Positions 1-7,561 of a stretch of 31,580 bases of DNA are shown one piece after another. The translations under genes were made by a program, and so were the position numbers. Where the stretch lies: the NCBI GenBank assembly GCA_022614705.1, contig JAKEIB010000010.1, positions 1 to 31,580 of the forward strand, written 5' to 3'. This DNA comes from Planctomycetota bacterium (GTDB lineage: Bacteria; Planctomycetota; Planctomycetia; Pirellulales; Lacipirellulaceae). The stretch's first letter is position 1; every line of letters starts with the position of its first letter. The notes under the pieces are model-generated. The model was not told the DNA's origin. It saw nothing but the letters and a program-made list of their open reading frames with translations, and did not search any database.

Positions 1-1
1 C

Positions 2-397
2 CGCGGCCTGGGCGGCACCAGTGGCGATGGCCGGCAATACATTTCCTGGATTCATGATCGCGATTTCATCCGCGCGGTGTATTGGCTGATTGAACATGAT
101 GCGCTAAGCGGCGCGATCAACCTTTCGTCGCCCCATCCGCTGCCGAACGCCGAATTCATGCGCGAATTGCGCAAAGCGTGGGGCACGCGCATCGGTCTGC
201 CAGCCACTGCGTGGATGCTGGAGATCGGCGCAATCTTGCTGCGCACCGAGACGGAATTGATACTCAAAAGCCGGCGGGTCGTGCCGCGGCGTCTCGTGGA
301 ATCGGGCTTTGCGTTCGACTTTCCGACGTGGCCGGAGGCGGCCGCCGATCTCTGTCGACGCTGGCGCGAACTGCAATATGCAAGCCAACGTGGTTAA
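2..397 (+). CDS. TIGR01777-type epimerase-like protein (3' part)
   Basis: This is the C-terminal 131 residues of a gene that starts outside the window, and the frame is open from base 2. The fragment begins with a Gly-rich stretch followed by GRQYISWIHDRDF, the typical 'G.GRQ..SWIH..D' segment of the TIGR01777 group of short-chain dehydrogenase-like NAD(P)-binding proteins (YfcH/SulA-like). It then continues with SGAINLSSPHPLPNAEFM and a C-terminal DUF1731-like tail containing LPATAWMLEIGAILLRTETELILKSRRV-type sequence. Members are sugar-nucleotide epimerase-like oxidoreductases whose substrate is generally unknown. The N-terminal Rossmann glycine motif is missing because of the window edge. 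TAA stop at 395-397. The family call is firm; the substrate is not known. Confidence 0.85.
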   Translation, partial: RGLGGTSGDGRQYISWIHDRDFIRAVYWLIEHDALSGAINLSSPHPLPNAEFMRELRKAWGTRIGLPATAWMLEIGAILLRTETELILKSRRVVPRRLVESGFAFDFPTWPEAAADLCRRWRELQYASQRG

Positions 398-490
398 GTC
401 TAACGCGCGCGAGTTCGCCGATCTGCTCATCGCGCAATGAGTTAGCACACGGCATGCAACTTGCTATCACTTGCCGCCATCTGAAAAGTG

Positions 491-496
491 TATAAT
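491..496 (+). promoter_or_regulatory. -10 box upstream of the c-di-AMP riboswitch
   Basis: A perfect TATAAT lies at 491-496, so transcription would begin near 503, just before the first conserved bases of the riboswitch aptamer. No good -35 hexamer is seen at 16-18 bases spacing; TTGCCG at 471-476 is only 14 bases away. The position relative to the aptamer is the main support. Confidence 0.5.
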
Positions 497-502
497 TGTG
501 CT

Positions 503-690
503 AATGCAGCCTAATCGCGGCCGAACACGCCGGGCCGCGAGCGGGGGAACCACTGCGGCAGTTGAACGCGAACGATTGTTCGCCGCTCATCGCCGCCGGG
601 GCGAAGGCACGAGCCATTCGTGCCGGGATACCTTTCCATCCTAGCCCGTCAGCTAACCTCGTCGGCCGATTGAGAGACGTTCTCTCATTC
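503..690 (+). promoter_or_regulatory. Cyclic di-AMP riboswitch (ydaO/yuaA class)
   Basis: The conserved blocks of the ydaO/yuaA aptamer occur in the right order: CCTAATC at 510-516, GCGGGGGAACCA at 541-552, GGGGCGAAGGC at 598-608, GCCGGGATA near 622-630, and CCCGTCAGCTAACCTCGT at 645-662, with a closing GGC at 664-666 that can pair with GCC at 509-511. Variable hairpins fall between the blocks, as expected for this class. In other bacteria this RNA binds cyclic di-AMP and controls genes for potassium or osmolyte transport and cell-wall remodelling. A perfect hairpin, TGAGAGA-CGT-TCTCTCA at 671-687, directly follows the aptamer. It lacks a T-run, so the expression platform is not clear. The next gene on this strand is the SPFH protein starting at 1007. 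Confidence 0.88.
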
Positions 691-790
691 AGGGAATAGG
701 GGCCTACTCGTCTGCCCAGCGGCTGACGAAGAGCCTGCGTGCTCTCGTTATCTGAGGTTTGCCGCGAAGAAATTTCGTGGGCTTGTATCA

Positions 791-956
791 GGGTGCCACT
801 GCTGGCTCGTCCAGCAGTGCCTCCCACTGCGTACACCTTGCACGTTAAAGCACGGTCGAATTCCCAGCTGACAATACGTTAGTCGAAGCGTTTGCTGGCA
901 TTCGGCTGCAAGGCGTCGCAAAAAGAACACTGCTGGACGAGCCAGCAGTGGCACCC
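791..956. repeat. 29-bp perfect inverted repeat made of two hairpins
   Basis: Bases 791-819 and 928-956 are exact reverse complements of each other. Each arm is itself a hairpin, CACTGCTGG-CTCGT-CCAGCAGTG or its complement, preceded or followed by a GGGTGC foot. The 108 bases between the arms show no recognisable gene. The arrangement of two head-to-head hairpins with conserved feet resembles REP/BIME elements. It lies in the leader between the riboswitch and the SPFH gene. Confidence 0.9.
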
Positions 957-1006
957 GATCACCACAAATACCACGCGGCAGCCGCATGCGAAGGGAGACT
1001 TGAGCC

Positions 1007-3238
1007 GTGTTTGCGAATTATGTGTTCGTCAGCAGTGTTTTGCCTGCCCAAGTCGCGGCGTTTTTGCCGTGGCTCGGTGCGTGGTGGCCGTATGCCGCGT
1101 CGGCGCTGGGCGTGCTCATCGCGCTATGGCTGTGCTTCCGCTACATTCCGAACAACTCGGTCGGTGTCGTGGAAAAACTATGGTCGCCCGGGGGCTCCGT
1201 GCCTGAGGGCCAGATTATCGCCCTCGACTGCGAGGCCGGCTTTCAAGCCGAGGTCGTGCGTGGCGGTCTGCACTTCGGTTACTGGCGATGGCAATACCGC
1301 GTTCACAAGGTGCGCCTGGTGACCATCTCGCAGGGCAAGATCGGCTATGTGTTCGCCCGCGACGGCGAGCCGCTGCTGCCCAGCCAAACGCTGGGCCGGC
1401 GCGTGGAGTGCAACAACTTCCAGGACGCGCGCACGTTCCTCATGGGCTACGTCGAAGAGGACGGCAACACGCTCCGCGGCCAGCGCGGCCGCCAGCGGGC
1501 GATCCTGCGCGAAGGCGTCTACGCCGTCAACCCGGCCGTGTTCGTGGTGATCGCCGAGGACCACGTGTTCGCGCTGCCCGCGATCCAGTCGCGGCAAGAG
1601 CTGCGCACGATCGAGCAGTTCCGCGCTGAGCTGAGCGAGATCGGCGGCTTCGATCCCGTCGTGGTCGGCGGCAAGATCGAGTCGTTCGACCATCACGATC
1701 CGGAGTTTCCGACGATGGTGGATTCGATCGGCATCATCACGGTCCATGACGGCCCGTCGTTGCCGCCGGACGAGATCATCGCGCCGATTGTCGGTAGCGA
1801 TGCTCGTCAGCCGAACTTCCACAACAACTTCCAGGATGCCGAAGCGTTTCTCCGCGCCGGCGGCCGCCGTGGCCGTCAGTACCAGACGCTGACCGATGGC
1901 ACGTACTTCATCAACCGCTGGTTCGCCACGCTGGAGATGATTCCGAAAACGGTCGTGCCGATCGGCTACGTCGGCGTCGTGGTGAGTTACGTGGGTCGGC
2001 ATGGCCAGGACCTGTCCGGCAAAGAGTTCCGCCACGGCGAGCAAGTGGCCACCGGCGAGAAAGGCGTGTGGGAAAAGTCCCTCGGCCCCGGCAAGTACGC
2101 GTTTAACACGTACGCCGGCAGCATCGTCCTCGTGCCGACCACCAACTTCGTGCTCCACTGGATCACGGGCAAAAGCGAATCGCACCGCTACGACGAAAGT
2201 CTGCGGTCGATCGATCTCGTGACCAAGGACGCGTACGAGCCGCTATTGCCGTTGAGCGTGGTCGTGCACATCGACTACGAGCGTGCGCCGAGCGTCATCC
2301 AACGCTTCGGCGACGTGAAGAAGCTGATCACGCAGACCATCGACCCGATGCTCAGCGCATACTTCCGCGACATCGCCCACACCAAGACGATGCTCGGGCT
2401 GCTGCACGAGCGCGACGACATCCAGCAGGAAGCTCGCGAAGAGCTGCGGCAGAAGTTCCGCATGTTCGACATTGAATGTGTCGACGTGCTGATCGGCAAG
2501 CCCACCAATGTGGAAGGCGATGACAAGATCGAAACGCTGCTGGAGCAGCTTCGGCAACGGCAGCTCTCGAGCGAGCAGCTCGAAACGTTCGACCGTCGTA
2601 AGGAAGCGGCCAAAAAGCTGCAAGAGCTGAAGGCCGCCGAGGCCCAGGCCGACATGCAAACCGCGCTCACCAACGCGCAGGTGCAGGCCCGCATTGCCGA
2701 AAATCAAGGCGAGGCGGATCTTGCCCGCTCGCGCAAGCAGGCCGAGCAGACGATCGTCGTGGCCGAAGCGGCGCTTGGTCGGGCGCGCCGAGAGGCTGAG
2801 CAAAAGGTTGTGCTCGCTGAGGCCGACAGCCGCGAGCGGATGCTCGCCGGCCGCGGCGAAAGCCAGCGCGTCATGCAGATCGGTCTCTCGGAGGCCGCGG
2901 TGCTCTCGCGAAAGATCAATTCGTTCGGCGACCCGCGGCTGTTTGCCGTCAACGAAGTGGCCGATCGGCTCGCGAACAGCGTGCAGCCGCTTGTGCCGCA
3001 ACGGCTGTTCATCACGAACGGCCACAACGGCGACGACAATAGTCCGCTGGCGTCCGGCCTATTAGGCACGCTGCTGAGCCTGCTCGTGGCCGAGCGATCG
3101 GGCTTTCAAGCGCCGGATGTCGCGGGGCCCGAGTCGCTCAAGTCGCTAGTCGACCAGATGAGCGACCAGGCCGTGGACAACATGAAAGAGGTCATGGCCG
3201 TGCCGATGACCAAATCGCCGCTGTTCACGCACAAGTGA
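1007..3238 (+). CDS. Flotillin-like SPFH/band 7 membrane protein
   Basis: A 743-residue protein starting at GTG 1007, with GGAG at 994-997 as ribosome binding site. Residues about 14-45 form an N-terminal membrane segment (WLGAWWPYAASALGVLIALW). Next comes a long SPFH-type region with two similar halves: both contain a 'NNFQDA..FL' segment followed by an 'EGVYAVNPAVFVV' or 'DGTYFINRWFATL' block. Residues about 500-620 are rich in Glu, Gln, Ala and Arg and should form a coiled coil, as in flotillins (EAAKKLQELKAAEAQADMQ). The C-terminus is poorly conserved. SPFH proteins scaffold membrane microdomains and often partner with proteases or transporters. Expression may be controlled by the upstream c-di-AMP riboswitch. 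The family call is strong; the cellular role is inferred. Confidence 0.88.
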   Translation: MFANYVFVSSVLPAQVAAFLPWLGAWWPYAASALGVLIALWLCFRYIPNNSVGVVEKLWSPGGSVPEGQIIALDCEAGFQAEVVRGGLHFGYWRWQYRVHKVRLVTISQGKIGYVFARDGEPLLPSQTLGRRVECNNFQDARTFLMGYVEEDGNTLRGQRGRQRAILREGVYAVNPAVFVVIAEDHVFALPAIQSRQELRTIEQFRAELSEIGGFDPVVVGGKIESFDHHDPEFPTMVDSIGIITVHDGPSLPPDEIIAPIVGSDARQPNFHNNFQDAEAFLRAGGRRGRQYQTLTDGTYFINRWFATLEMIPKTVVPIGYVGVVVSYVGRHGQDLSGKEFRHGEQVATGEKGVWEKSLGPGKYAFNTYAGSIVLVPTTNFVLHWITGKSESHRYDESLRSIDLVTKDAYEPLLPLSVVVHIDYERAPSVIQRFGDVKKLITQTIDPMLSAYFRDIAHTKTMLGLLHERDDIQQEAREELRQKFRMFDIECVDVLIGKPTNVEGDDKIETLLEQLRQRQLSSEQLETFDRRKEAAKKLQELKAAEAQADMQTALTNAQVQARIAENQGEADLARSRKQAEQTIVVAEAALGRARREAEQKVVLAEADSRERMLAGRGESQRVMQIGLSEAAVLSRKINSFGDPRLFAVNEVADRLANSVQPLVPQRLFITNGHNGDDNSPLASGLLGTLLSLLVAERSGFQAPDVAGPESLKSLVDQMSDQAVDNMKEVMAVPMTKSPLFTHK

Positions 3239-3243
3239 TCCGA

Positions 3244-3471
3244 GGTATTGAATCCCAACGGGATTCAATCAATCAGCCCAGGGTTGTCCGCCGTGGCGGA
3301 CTACCCTGGGCCCATGTGCCTGCAGAATCTCAGCTACCCTATAAGGGTTGTATCGGCCTCGCCTATGCAACGCTTACAGGGTTGTTCCACGTCGATTGGC
3401 TCATTTACCCAGGGTAGGTCGCCAAGCCGACCAACCCTGGGCTGAATTATCCAATCCCTTCGGGATTGTAA
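3244..3471. repeat. Cluster of palindromic repeats between convergent genes
   Basis: Nearly all of this intergenic space is hairpin sequence. In order it contains TTGAATCCC-AAC-GGGATTCAA (about 3247-3267), a 36-base hairpin with GCCCAGGGT and ACCCTGGGC arms enclosing GTCCGCC/GGCGGAC, a CCCTATAAGGG palindrome, a second CCCAGGGT/ACCCTGGG hairpin enclosing GGTCG/CGACC (about 3410-3443), and AATCCC-TTC-GGGATT. It separates the convergent SPFH and retropepsin genes and could terminate transcription in both directions. Confidence 0.8.
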
Positions 3472-3480
3472 ATGTCCGAT

Positions 3481-4050
3481 CTACTTCTCGCTGTTCAAGC
3501 TGACGTTGACGAGAAAATCGTCGCGGAGAAAATTACGGCCTAACAGCAGCGGGTATTTCATCTTCTCCCGATCGTTGAGCGTGACGAGCACCTTTTTTTC
3601 CACGTCTTCCACGCGAAGCTTCAATCGCACCTTATAGCGCTCGTCCTCGCGCTCCGACGTGCGAACCTTCACGTGGTCCACGATCTTGGCTTCGACCCAT
3701 TCGCCCTTACCATCGCCGTCGCGCGGTTTGATCAGAAAGCGTATCGGTTTGCCGATGTTGACCTTCGGGTCAGGATCTGCGCCTTTGATCTCCAGCACTT
3801 CGCAATGGATCGAGCAGCAGGTGGCGCCCGTGTCGACGCGGGCCGGCAGTGGCAAGCCCGTGCTGACTTCCGTCGCCAGGGCGGTCGCGCCGATCATCCG
3901 GATCAGCTCTTTCTTCTCAGCTTTCTCGTCGGCCGCGGCCGATGTGACGCCGATCACTACCAGGAGGACTGGCAACACGAACCACGTGCTGCGAATCGTG
4001 GTGACGCCGGATATGCCAACAGCACAGCGAAAGGCCTCGAATACTCTCAT
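3481..4050 (-). CDS. Retropepsin-like aspartic protease (RimK-associated 'Zn protease' family), orphan copy
   Basis: A 189-residue exported or membrane-anchored protein. A hydrophobic segment at residues about 20-40 (TWFVLPVLLVVIGVTSAAA) is followed by the PF05618-type domain, often misnamed ATP-dependent zinc protease. The core ARVDTGATCCSIHC carries the single DTGA motif of a dimeric retropepsin fold, and the C-terminal VTLNDREKMKYPLLLGRNFL block is the family signature. GAGGAG lies about 10 bases before the ATG at 4050. Relatives are usually encoded next to RimK-like ATP-grasp ligases; this copy is not. A paralog with the same architecture lies at 15678-16238 next to such a ligase. The substrate is unknown. 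Confidence 0.85.
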   Translation of the reverse strand: MRVFEAFRCAVGISGVTTIRSTWFVLPVLLVVIGVTSAAADEKAEKKELIRMIGATALATEVSTGLPLPARVDTGATCCSIHCEVLEIKGADPDPKVNIGKPIRFLIKPRDGDGKGEWVEAKIVDHVKVRTSEREDERYKVRLKLRVEDVEKKVLVTLNDREKMKYPLLLGRNFLRDDFLVNVSLNSEK

Positions 4051-4578
4051 CGTCCTTTGTCTCCTCGTTGCATCTCATTGGAGGCATTGGAATCGCGGAC
4101 GCTCTGTAGCTCTAAAACAAGTTTCGCCACCCGCCGCGGCCAAAGCAAGTATTTGGAAAACAGGGCCGTTTGTAGTCGTCTCGCTCCGCGAGACGCAATT
4201 TCCTCTCGCGGAGCAAGAGGACTACGCTGTTTCTCTGCCCCACGCGATATTGAGGTCGATCCGCGGCGGCACCGTCGGCGAATCCTTTCCGCCAAACCAG
4301 CGCAAGCTTGGCAAAGTGTAGGCAAATCTCGGCGATGCTGTCGACCCTGTTTTGCCCGAGAAAGACGGCAGTTTTAATCAATTTGAGCCGGCCGGGGCGC
4401 CGTAATCCGCGCGCTCGAGATTCGTGCCGACGATAACCTGGGCAACATGAGTTCGCGAGGCGAACTGGTTGATTCTGCGATCGGCGCCGCGATACGATGA
4501 TGTGATTCGCATCGTCTTATTCCAGCACGTCCTCCTGAGGGAGGCTTTGCGACCGACGGATCTACGTTGTTCACGAGG
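4051..4578. other. Intergenic region between divergent genes, no gene seen
   Basis: Apart from the paired-hairpin element at 4172-4225, no coding or RNA gene can be supported here. The open frames on both strands are short, poorly matched to known families and run through the repeat. The stretch around 4310-4380 reads like non-coding spacer. Promoters for the retropepsin (minus) and the VOC gene (plus) must lie here, but none is clear. Confidence 0.5.
4172..4225. repeat. BIME-like paired hairpin, GTAG...CTAC, CTCCG-loop family
   Basis: GTAG at 4172-4175 is followed by hairpin CGTCTCG-CTCCG-CGAGACG (4177-4195). An inverted hairpin with loop CGGAG follows, with TCCTCT and AGAGGA as its outer stem, directly abutting CTAC at 4222-4225. 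The loops match those of the elements at 15609-15668 and 29457-29508 while the stems differ. Confidence 0.85.
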
Positions 4579-4609
4579 AGATTCTTCGCTGTACTGCGCT
4601 CAGAATGAC
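4579..4609. repeat. Dispersed AGATTC...GAATGAC repeat
   Basis: AGATTCTTCGC...GCTCAGAATGAC forms an imperfect stem (ATTCT/AGAAT). A diverged copy, AGATTCCTCGG...CCTCGGAATGAC, occurs at 10421-10447. The ATG at 4605 falls inside the repeat, which argues against its use as a start codon for the following gene. Confidence 0.6.
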
Positions 4610-4631
4610 GGCACATCACGCGGAGCCGAGC

Positions 4632-5015
4632 ATGGGCGACTTCAATAGTAAGTATAACCGAGCAGTCTGGTTTGATATTCCGGTCGCCGATTTGGATCGA
4701 GCGGCGGCGTTCTACTCGGCGGTCCTGGGCGTTGGCGTCGACAAGGAAACGTTCGGCGACTTTTCGTTCTGCGTCATTGAACATCAAGACGGCAACGGAG
4801 GCTGTCTTGTAAAGGACGATGCGGAGATCGGCGCCGGCGGCGTACTGCTGTATCTCAATGTCGACGGCCGAATCCGCGACGCCGTCAGCAAAGTCGTGCC
4901 GCAGGGCGGCAGTGTGAGGCAACCGATTCATTCCATCGGTCCTCACGGATTCCGCGCCGTCATCCTCGACAGCGAGGGCAACCGCGTCGCGCTGCACTCC
5001 AACAGCGACACCTAA
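4632..5015 (+). CDS. VOC/glyoxalase-fold protein
   Basis: A 127-residue single-domain protein of the vicinal oxygen chelate superfamily. It opens with NRAVWFDIPVADLDRAAAFY, the usual first beta-alpha unit (motif D...A..FY...LG), and ends with the second unit, GFRAVILDSEGNRVALHS, which carries the 'D.EGN..ALHS' closing motif typical of glyoxalase/bleomycin-resistance-like proteins of the YdcI/PhnB-like kind. The ATG at 4632 is chosen because CGGAG lies six bases upstream; an upstream in-frame ATG at 4605 lies in a repeat and lacks a binding site. Members bind a metal and act as lyases, isomerases or small-molecule binders. No substrate can be given. Confidence 0.82.
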   Translation: MGDFNSKYNRAVWFDIPVADLDRAAAFYSAVLGVGVDKETFGDFSFCVIEHQDGNGGCLVKDDAEIGAGGVLLYLNVDGRIRDAVSKVVPQGGSVRQPIHSIGPHGFRAVILDSEGNRVALHSNSDT

Positions 5016-5025
5016 TTTGATTGCG

Positions 5026-5078
5026 GATTTCGGATTGCGGATTTGATCGCGTCAATCCGAAATCCGCAATCCGAAATC
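5026..5078. terminator. 18-bp inverted repeat between convergent genes
   Basis: GATTTCGGATTGCGGATT at 5026-5043 is the exact reverse complement of 5061-5078, with a 17-base loop. Partial tandem copies of GCGGATTTCGGATT flank the arms. It fills the gap between the convergent VOC and kinase genes and is a plausible two-way terminator, although it lacks a T-run and may also be a dispersed repeat. Confidence 0.6.
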
Positions 5079-5079
5079 G

Positions 5080-6375
5080 CTACAGCTCCGCCGCGCACCA
5101 CGGACAATGGCTCCAGAAATCGCGCACGACCCCCCAGCCGCATTTGTTGCACGTCTCACTGCTGCCGGGAATCTTCCACACTTGGCGCGCCTTAATATGA
5201 CACCACGGGCAGTAACGCATGAACGGCATGAGGTCCTTGCGATCGCACTTTGCGTTGCGACATCGCCCGACGTAACGCCGATCCGCATACTCGCGCGACG
5301 AGCGGTCCTCGAAGCCGGGCCCGTAACACCAGGGGCAGAATTGCCAATCGAGCTTCGTGCCGCGCAGACAGCGTGGGCAACACGTGGGGAATGCGGTTTC
5401 GCCGTGAAACACCTTGCGGCCCGTTCCGCACCACGGACAGGCCTGCATGAATTCGGACACGGGTCCGTCGCATCGGCCGCACTTGGAATGCGTCTCCAGC
5501 TGCTTGCCGAATTGCCGCAAAAACTGCTGCTGGCGAATCTCTTTCCAATGCCGCCGGGTCGTGGTCTTCGCCTTTTTCGGCCGACGCCGACGCGCGCCGT
5601 GTCGAAGCACTTTAGGTTTCGCTCGCAAGTAGGCGGCCAGCATTTGTCCGCCGTCCTCGAACCGCCTGCTCGGCTTGAGTTCCAGCGAACGGCGCAACAG
5701 CGCGATCATGTCGGGGTGTAATACCGACTTCAGTTTATCGAGTCCCGCCAGCGGCCATTCGAACGGCCACTCCGGCAGTTGGCCGGAAAACATCTGCCAC
5801 AACACCAGCCCAGTGGCGAAAACGTCCGATCTCCGAGATGGCCGGCCCATCGCTTGCTCCGGCGCCATGTAGCCGACCGTCCCCGCGCCGGAGGCCGAGA
5901 TCGTGCGATGCGCCACTTTCGAAATGCCGAAGTCCGTGAGGCGCAAGCGGCCGTCGGGAAACAGCAGCAAATTATCCGGCTTAACATCACAATGAATCAC
6001 GCGCTGCTCGTGCGCGAACGACACGGCCCGCAACAATTGCTCGCCCAGATCCAGCGCGGTCTTCAACGACAACCGCCGCGCGAGCCGCTCTTCGAGAGAC
6101 TCCTCGCCGAGCGGCAAGGCGATCACCAGATGACCATCGATAAAATCGGCCGACTTCAGGCCGAGGATATTCGGATGATCCAGCTTTGCCGCCAGGCGCA
6201 CTTCGCGCGAAAAGTCGTCGAGCGACTCTTTCGTCACCAGTCCCTTGTGTGGAATTTTGAGCGCTACGTGAACGCCTTCGAGCGTATCGAGCGCGCGGAA
6301 CACCGTCGCGTACGGCCCGTTGGAAAGCCGCGAACGGAGTTTGTATTTGCCGATTTTCTGACCGGGACGAAGCAC
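5080..6375 (-). CDS. Ser/Thr protein kinase with four C-terminal zinc ribbons
   Basis: A 431-residue protein. Residues 10-255 form a Hanks-type kinase domain: degenerate Gly loop (LSNGPYATVF), Lys40 in VALK, Glu58, catalytic loop H128-C-D130-V-K132-P-D-N135, D148FG and APE at 171-173. The HCD replaces the usual HRD, so it would be a non-RD kinase; the catalytic Asp, Lys and Asn remain. After a basic linker (residues 260-280) come four zinc ribbons, each closing with CPWC: C299/C302-C313/C316, C333/C336-C347/C350, C372/C377-C389/C392 and C409/C412-C424/C427. No membrane segment is seen, unlike PknB. It follows the ATP-grasp gene on the same strand after 123 bases and could be its last operon member. 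The ribbons may bind nucleic acid or a protein partner. Confidence 0.9.
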   Translation of the reverse strand: MLRPGQKIGKYKLRSRLSNGPYATVFRALDTLEGVHVALKIPHKGLVTKESLDDFSREVRLAAKLDHPNILGLKSADFIDGHLVIALPLGEESLEERLARRLSLKTALDLGEQLLRAVSFAHEQRVIHCDVKPDNLLLFPDGRLRLTDFGISKVAHRTISASGAGTVGYMAPEQAMGRPSRRSDVFATGLVLWQMFSGQLPEWPFEWPLAGLDKLKSVLHPDMIALLRRSLELKPSRRFEDGGQMLAAYLRAKPKVLRHGARRRRPKKAKTTTRRHWKEIRQQQFLRQFGKQLETHSKCGRCDGPVSEFMQACPWCGTGRKVFHGETAFPTCCPRCLRGTKLDWQFCPWCYGPGFEDRSSREYADRRYVGRCRNAKCDRKDLMPFMRYCPWCHIKARQVWKIPGSSETCNKCGWGVVRDFWSHCPWCAAEL

Positions 6376-6426
6376 GAGAAGAGTCCGATGATTGCCGAGG
6401 AGCGGGGGCGTTATCCAAACGCTTAT

Positions 6427-6475
6427 CCAAGCCGGCGGCTCGCCGCCGGATGCCGACGGCGAGCCGTCGGCTTGG
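6427..6475. repeat. Paired hairpins of the CCAAG-foot family
   Basis: CCAAG, hairpin CCGGCGGC-TC-GCCGCCGG, then inverted hairpin CCGACGGC-GA-GCCGTCGG and CTTGG. A half element with the same CCAAG foot and GGCTCGCC centre is found at 20289-20316. It lies upstream of the kinase gene, between two same-strand genes. Confidence 0.75.
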
Positions 6476-6498
6476 ATTGGAATCCAGCGTCACTCCCC

Positions 6499-7545
6499 TC
6501 ACAACGTCGCCATATCGATGTTGTTGAAATTCCGCTGGTAGTATCCCATGTACTGTACCTTACGCTCTAATGCCATAATAACCGCCGAAGCGAAGTTCAC
6601 ACCCTCGAAACTTTGGGCACTCCCCAGGCCGCCCGGGCTGAACACGTTAATTTCCATCAATTTGTCGCCCACGATGTCTAGGCCGACCAGAAACATGCCG
6701 TCGGCCACCAGTTTTGGGCGCACGATTTCAACGATTCTAAGGGCACGATCATCCACCTCGGCCTTAGCCTTTCGGCCGCCCGCGTGGATATTGCTGCGGA
6801 TGTCGTCGCCCGAGCGAAGCCGCCGAAAAGCCGCGATTTTGCTCTTATATTTCAGCGGCGCCCCGTTCATCACGAACAGCCGCATGTCCCCCTCAGCCGC
6901 CTCCAGCAGATACTCCTGGGCAATCACATAGCCGTCCCGGCTGACCGCCTCGATCATCTGGTTGAGGTTGCCCAGGTCATTTTTGCGCACCAGAAAAACG
7001 CCCTGGCCGCCGGAACCCTGCAACGGCTTGATCACCACATCGCCGCCGTGCTCGCGGGCGAAATGGCGGATTTCATTGCGGTCGCGCGTGATGAGCGTTG
7101 CCGGCCGCACCTCCTCGGGAAACAGTTGGAAGTACATTTTGTTCGCCGCCAGCGCCAGTGCAGCGGGGTCGTTGAGCACGATAACACCCCGCCGCAGCGC
7201 GGCCCGGCCGAACAGAATGCCGGCCATTTGAGCCCAGGTCCGCCGCACGAGGTCCTCGGCCGGATCGTTGCGCAACAAGAGCACGTCAAGGTCATCCACC
7301 GTAATCCGCTCGCTGCGTCCATTTGGCCCACGCAGCTCATCTAAATAACTGTCGAGCGACTTGTATTTCGACTTCGGCGCAGAGCGGGCGCGGGCCCGCA
7401 CAAAGTCGTCCGGATCGAGCGCAAGATCGCCCGTGCCGATCAGCCACGCCTCGTGCCCCCGATTGACGGCCGCCATCGCCAACCGGGTCGTCGTGTACGT
7501 CGGTTGTTCCGTTTCGATTTGATTGACGACGAAACCGATTTTCAT
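6499..7545 (-). CDS. GshB/RimK-like ATP-grasp amide ligase
   Basis: A 348-residue protein starting at ATG 7545 (MKIGFVVNQIETEQPTYTT). An upstream in-frame ATG at 7617 would add 24 residues encoded by the repeat element and is rejected. The N-terminal pre-ATP-grasp region is followed by the nucleotide-binding segment VVIKPLQGSGGQGVF, an 'AQEYL' strand, and the metal-binding LMEINVFSPGG (E-x-N), as in glutathione synthetase. Such enzymes join a carboxylate to an amine with ATP. The frame fits the 'glutathione synthase-like' gene that accompanies DUF1704 and N-formylglutamate amidohydrolase genes in diverse bacteria. Those two genes precede it on the same strand, so it is likely the ligase of that module rather than a housekeeping GshB. 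The product is unknown. Confidence 0.87.
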   Translation of the reverse strand: MKIGFVVNQIETEQPTYTTTRLAMAAVNRGHEAWLIGTGDLALDPDDFVRARARSAPKSKYKSLDSYLDELRGPNGRSERITVDDLDVLLLRNDPAEDLVRRTWAQMAGILFGRAALRRGVIVLNDPAALALAANKMYFQLFPEEVRPATLITRDRNEIRHFAREHGGDVVIKPLQGSGGQGVFLVRKNDLGNLNQMIEAVSRDGYVIAQEYLLEAAEGDMRLFVMNGAPLKYKSKIAAFRRLRSGDDIRSNIHAGGRKAKAEVDDRALRIVEIVRPKLVADGMFLVGLDIVGDKLMEINVFSPGGLGSAQSFEGVNFASAVIMALERKVQYMGYYQRNFNNIDMATL

Positions 7546-7561
7546 AGGTGTGCATCCAGCT

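Noticed and set aside
791..956. Miniature transposon with 29-bp terminal inverted repeats
   Set aside because: Each arm is a hairpin by itself, no target-site duplication is seen next to the arms, and the interior holds nothing; a REP-like pair is simpler.
1178..2185. Long minus-strand open frame opposite the SPFH gene
   Set aside because: It is antisense to a clear family member in a GC-rich gene; its His/Asp/Arg-rich product is the usual shadow of codon bias.
2243..3025. 260-codon minus-strand frame within the SPFH gene
   Set aside because: Low-complexity Leu/His/Arg product, antisense to the coiled-coil region; no start signal.
3244..3471. Possible CRISPR-like array
   Set aside because: The repeats are palindromes of different sequence, without equal-length direct repeats and spacers, and there are no cas genes.
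4605..4631. Nine-residue longer N-terminus for the VOC protein
   Set aside because: The ATG lies inside a dispersed repeat and lacks a ribosome binding site; ATG 4632 has one.
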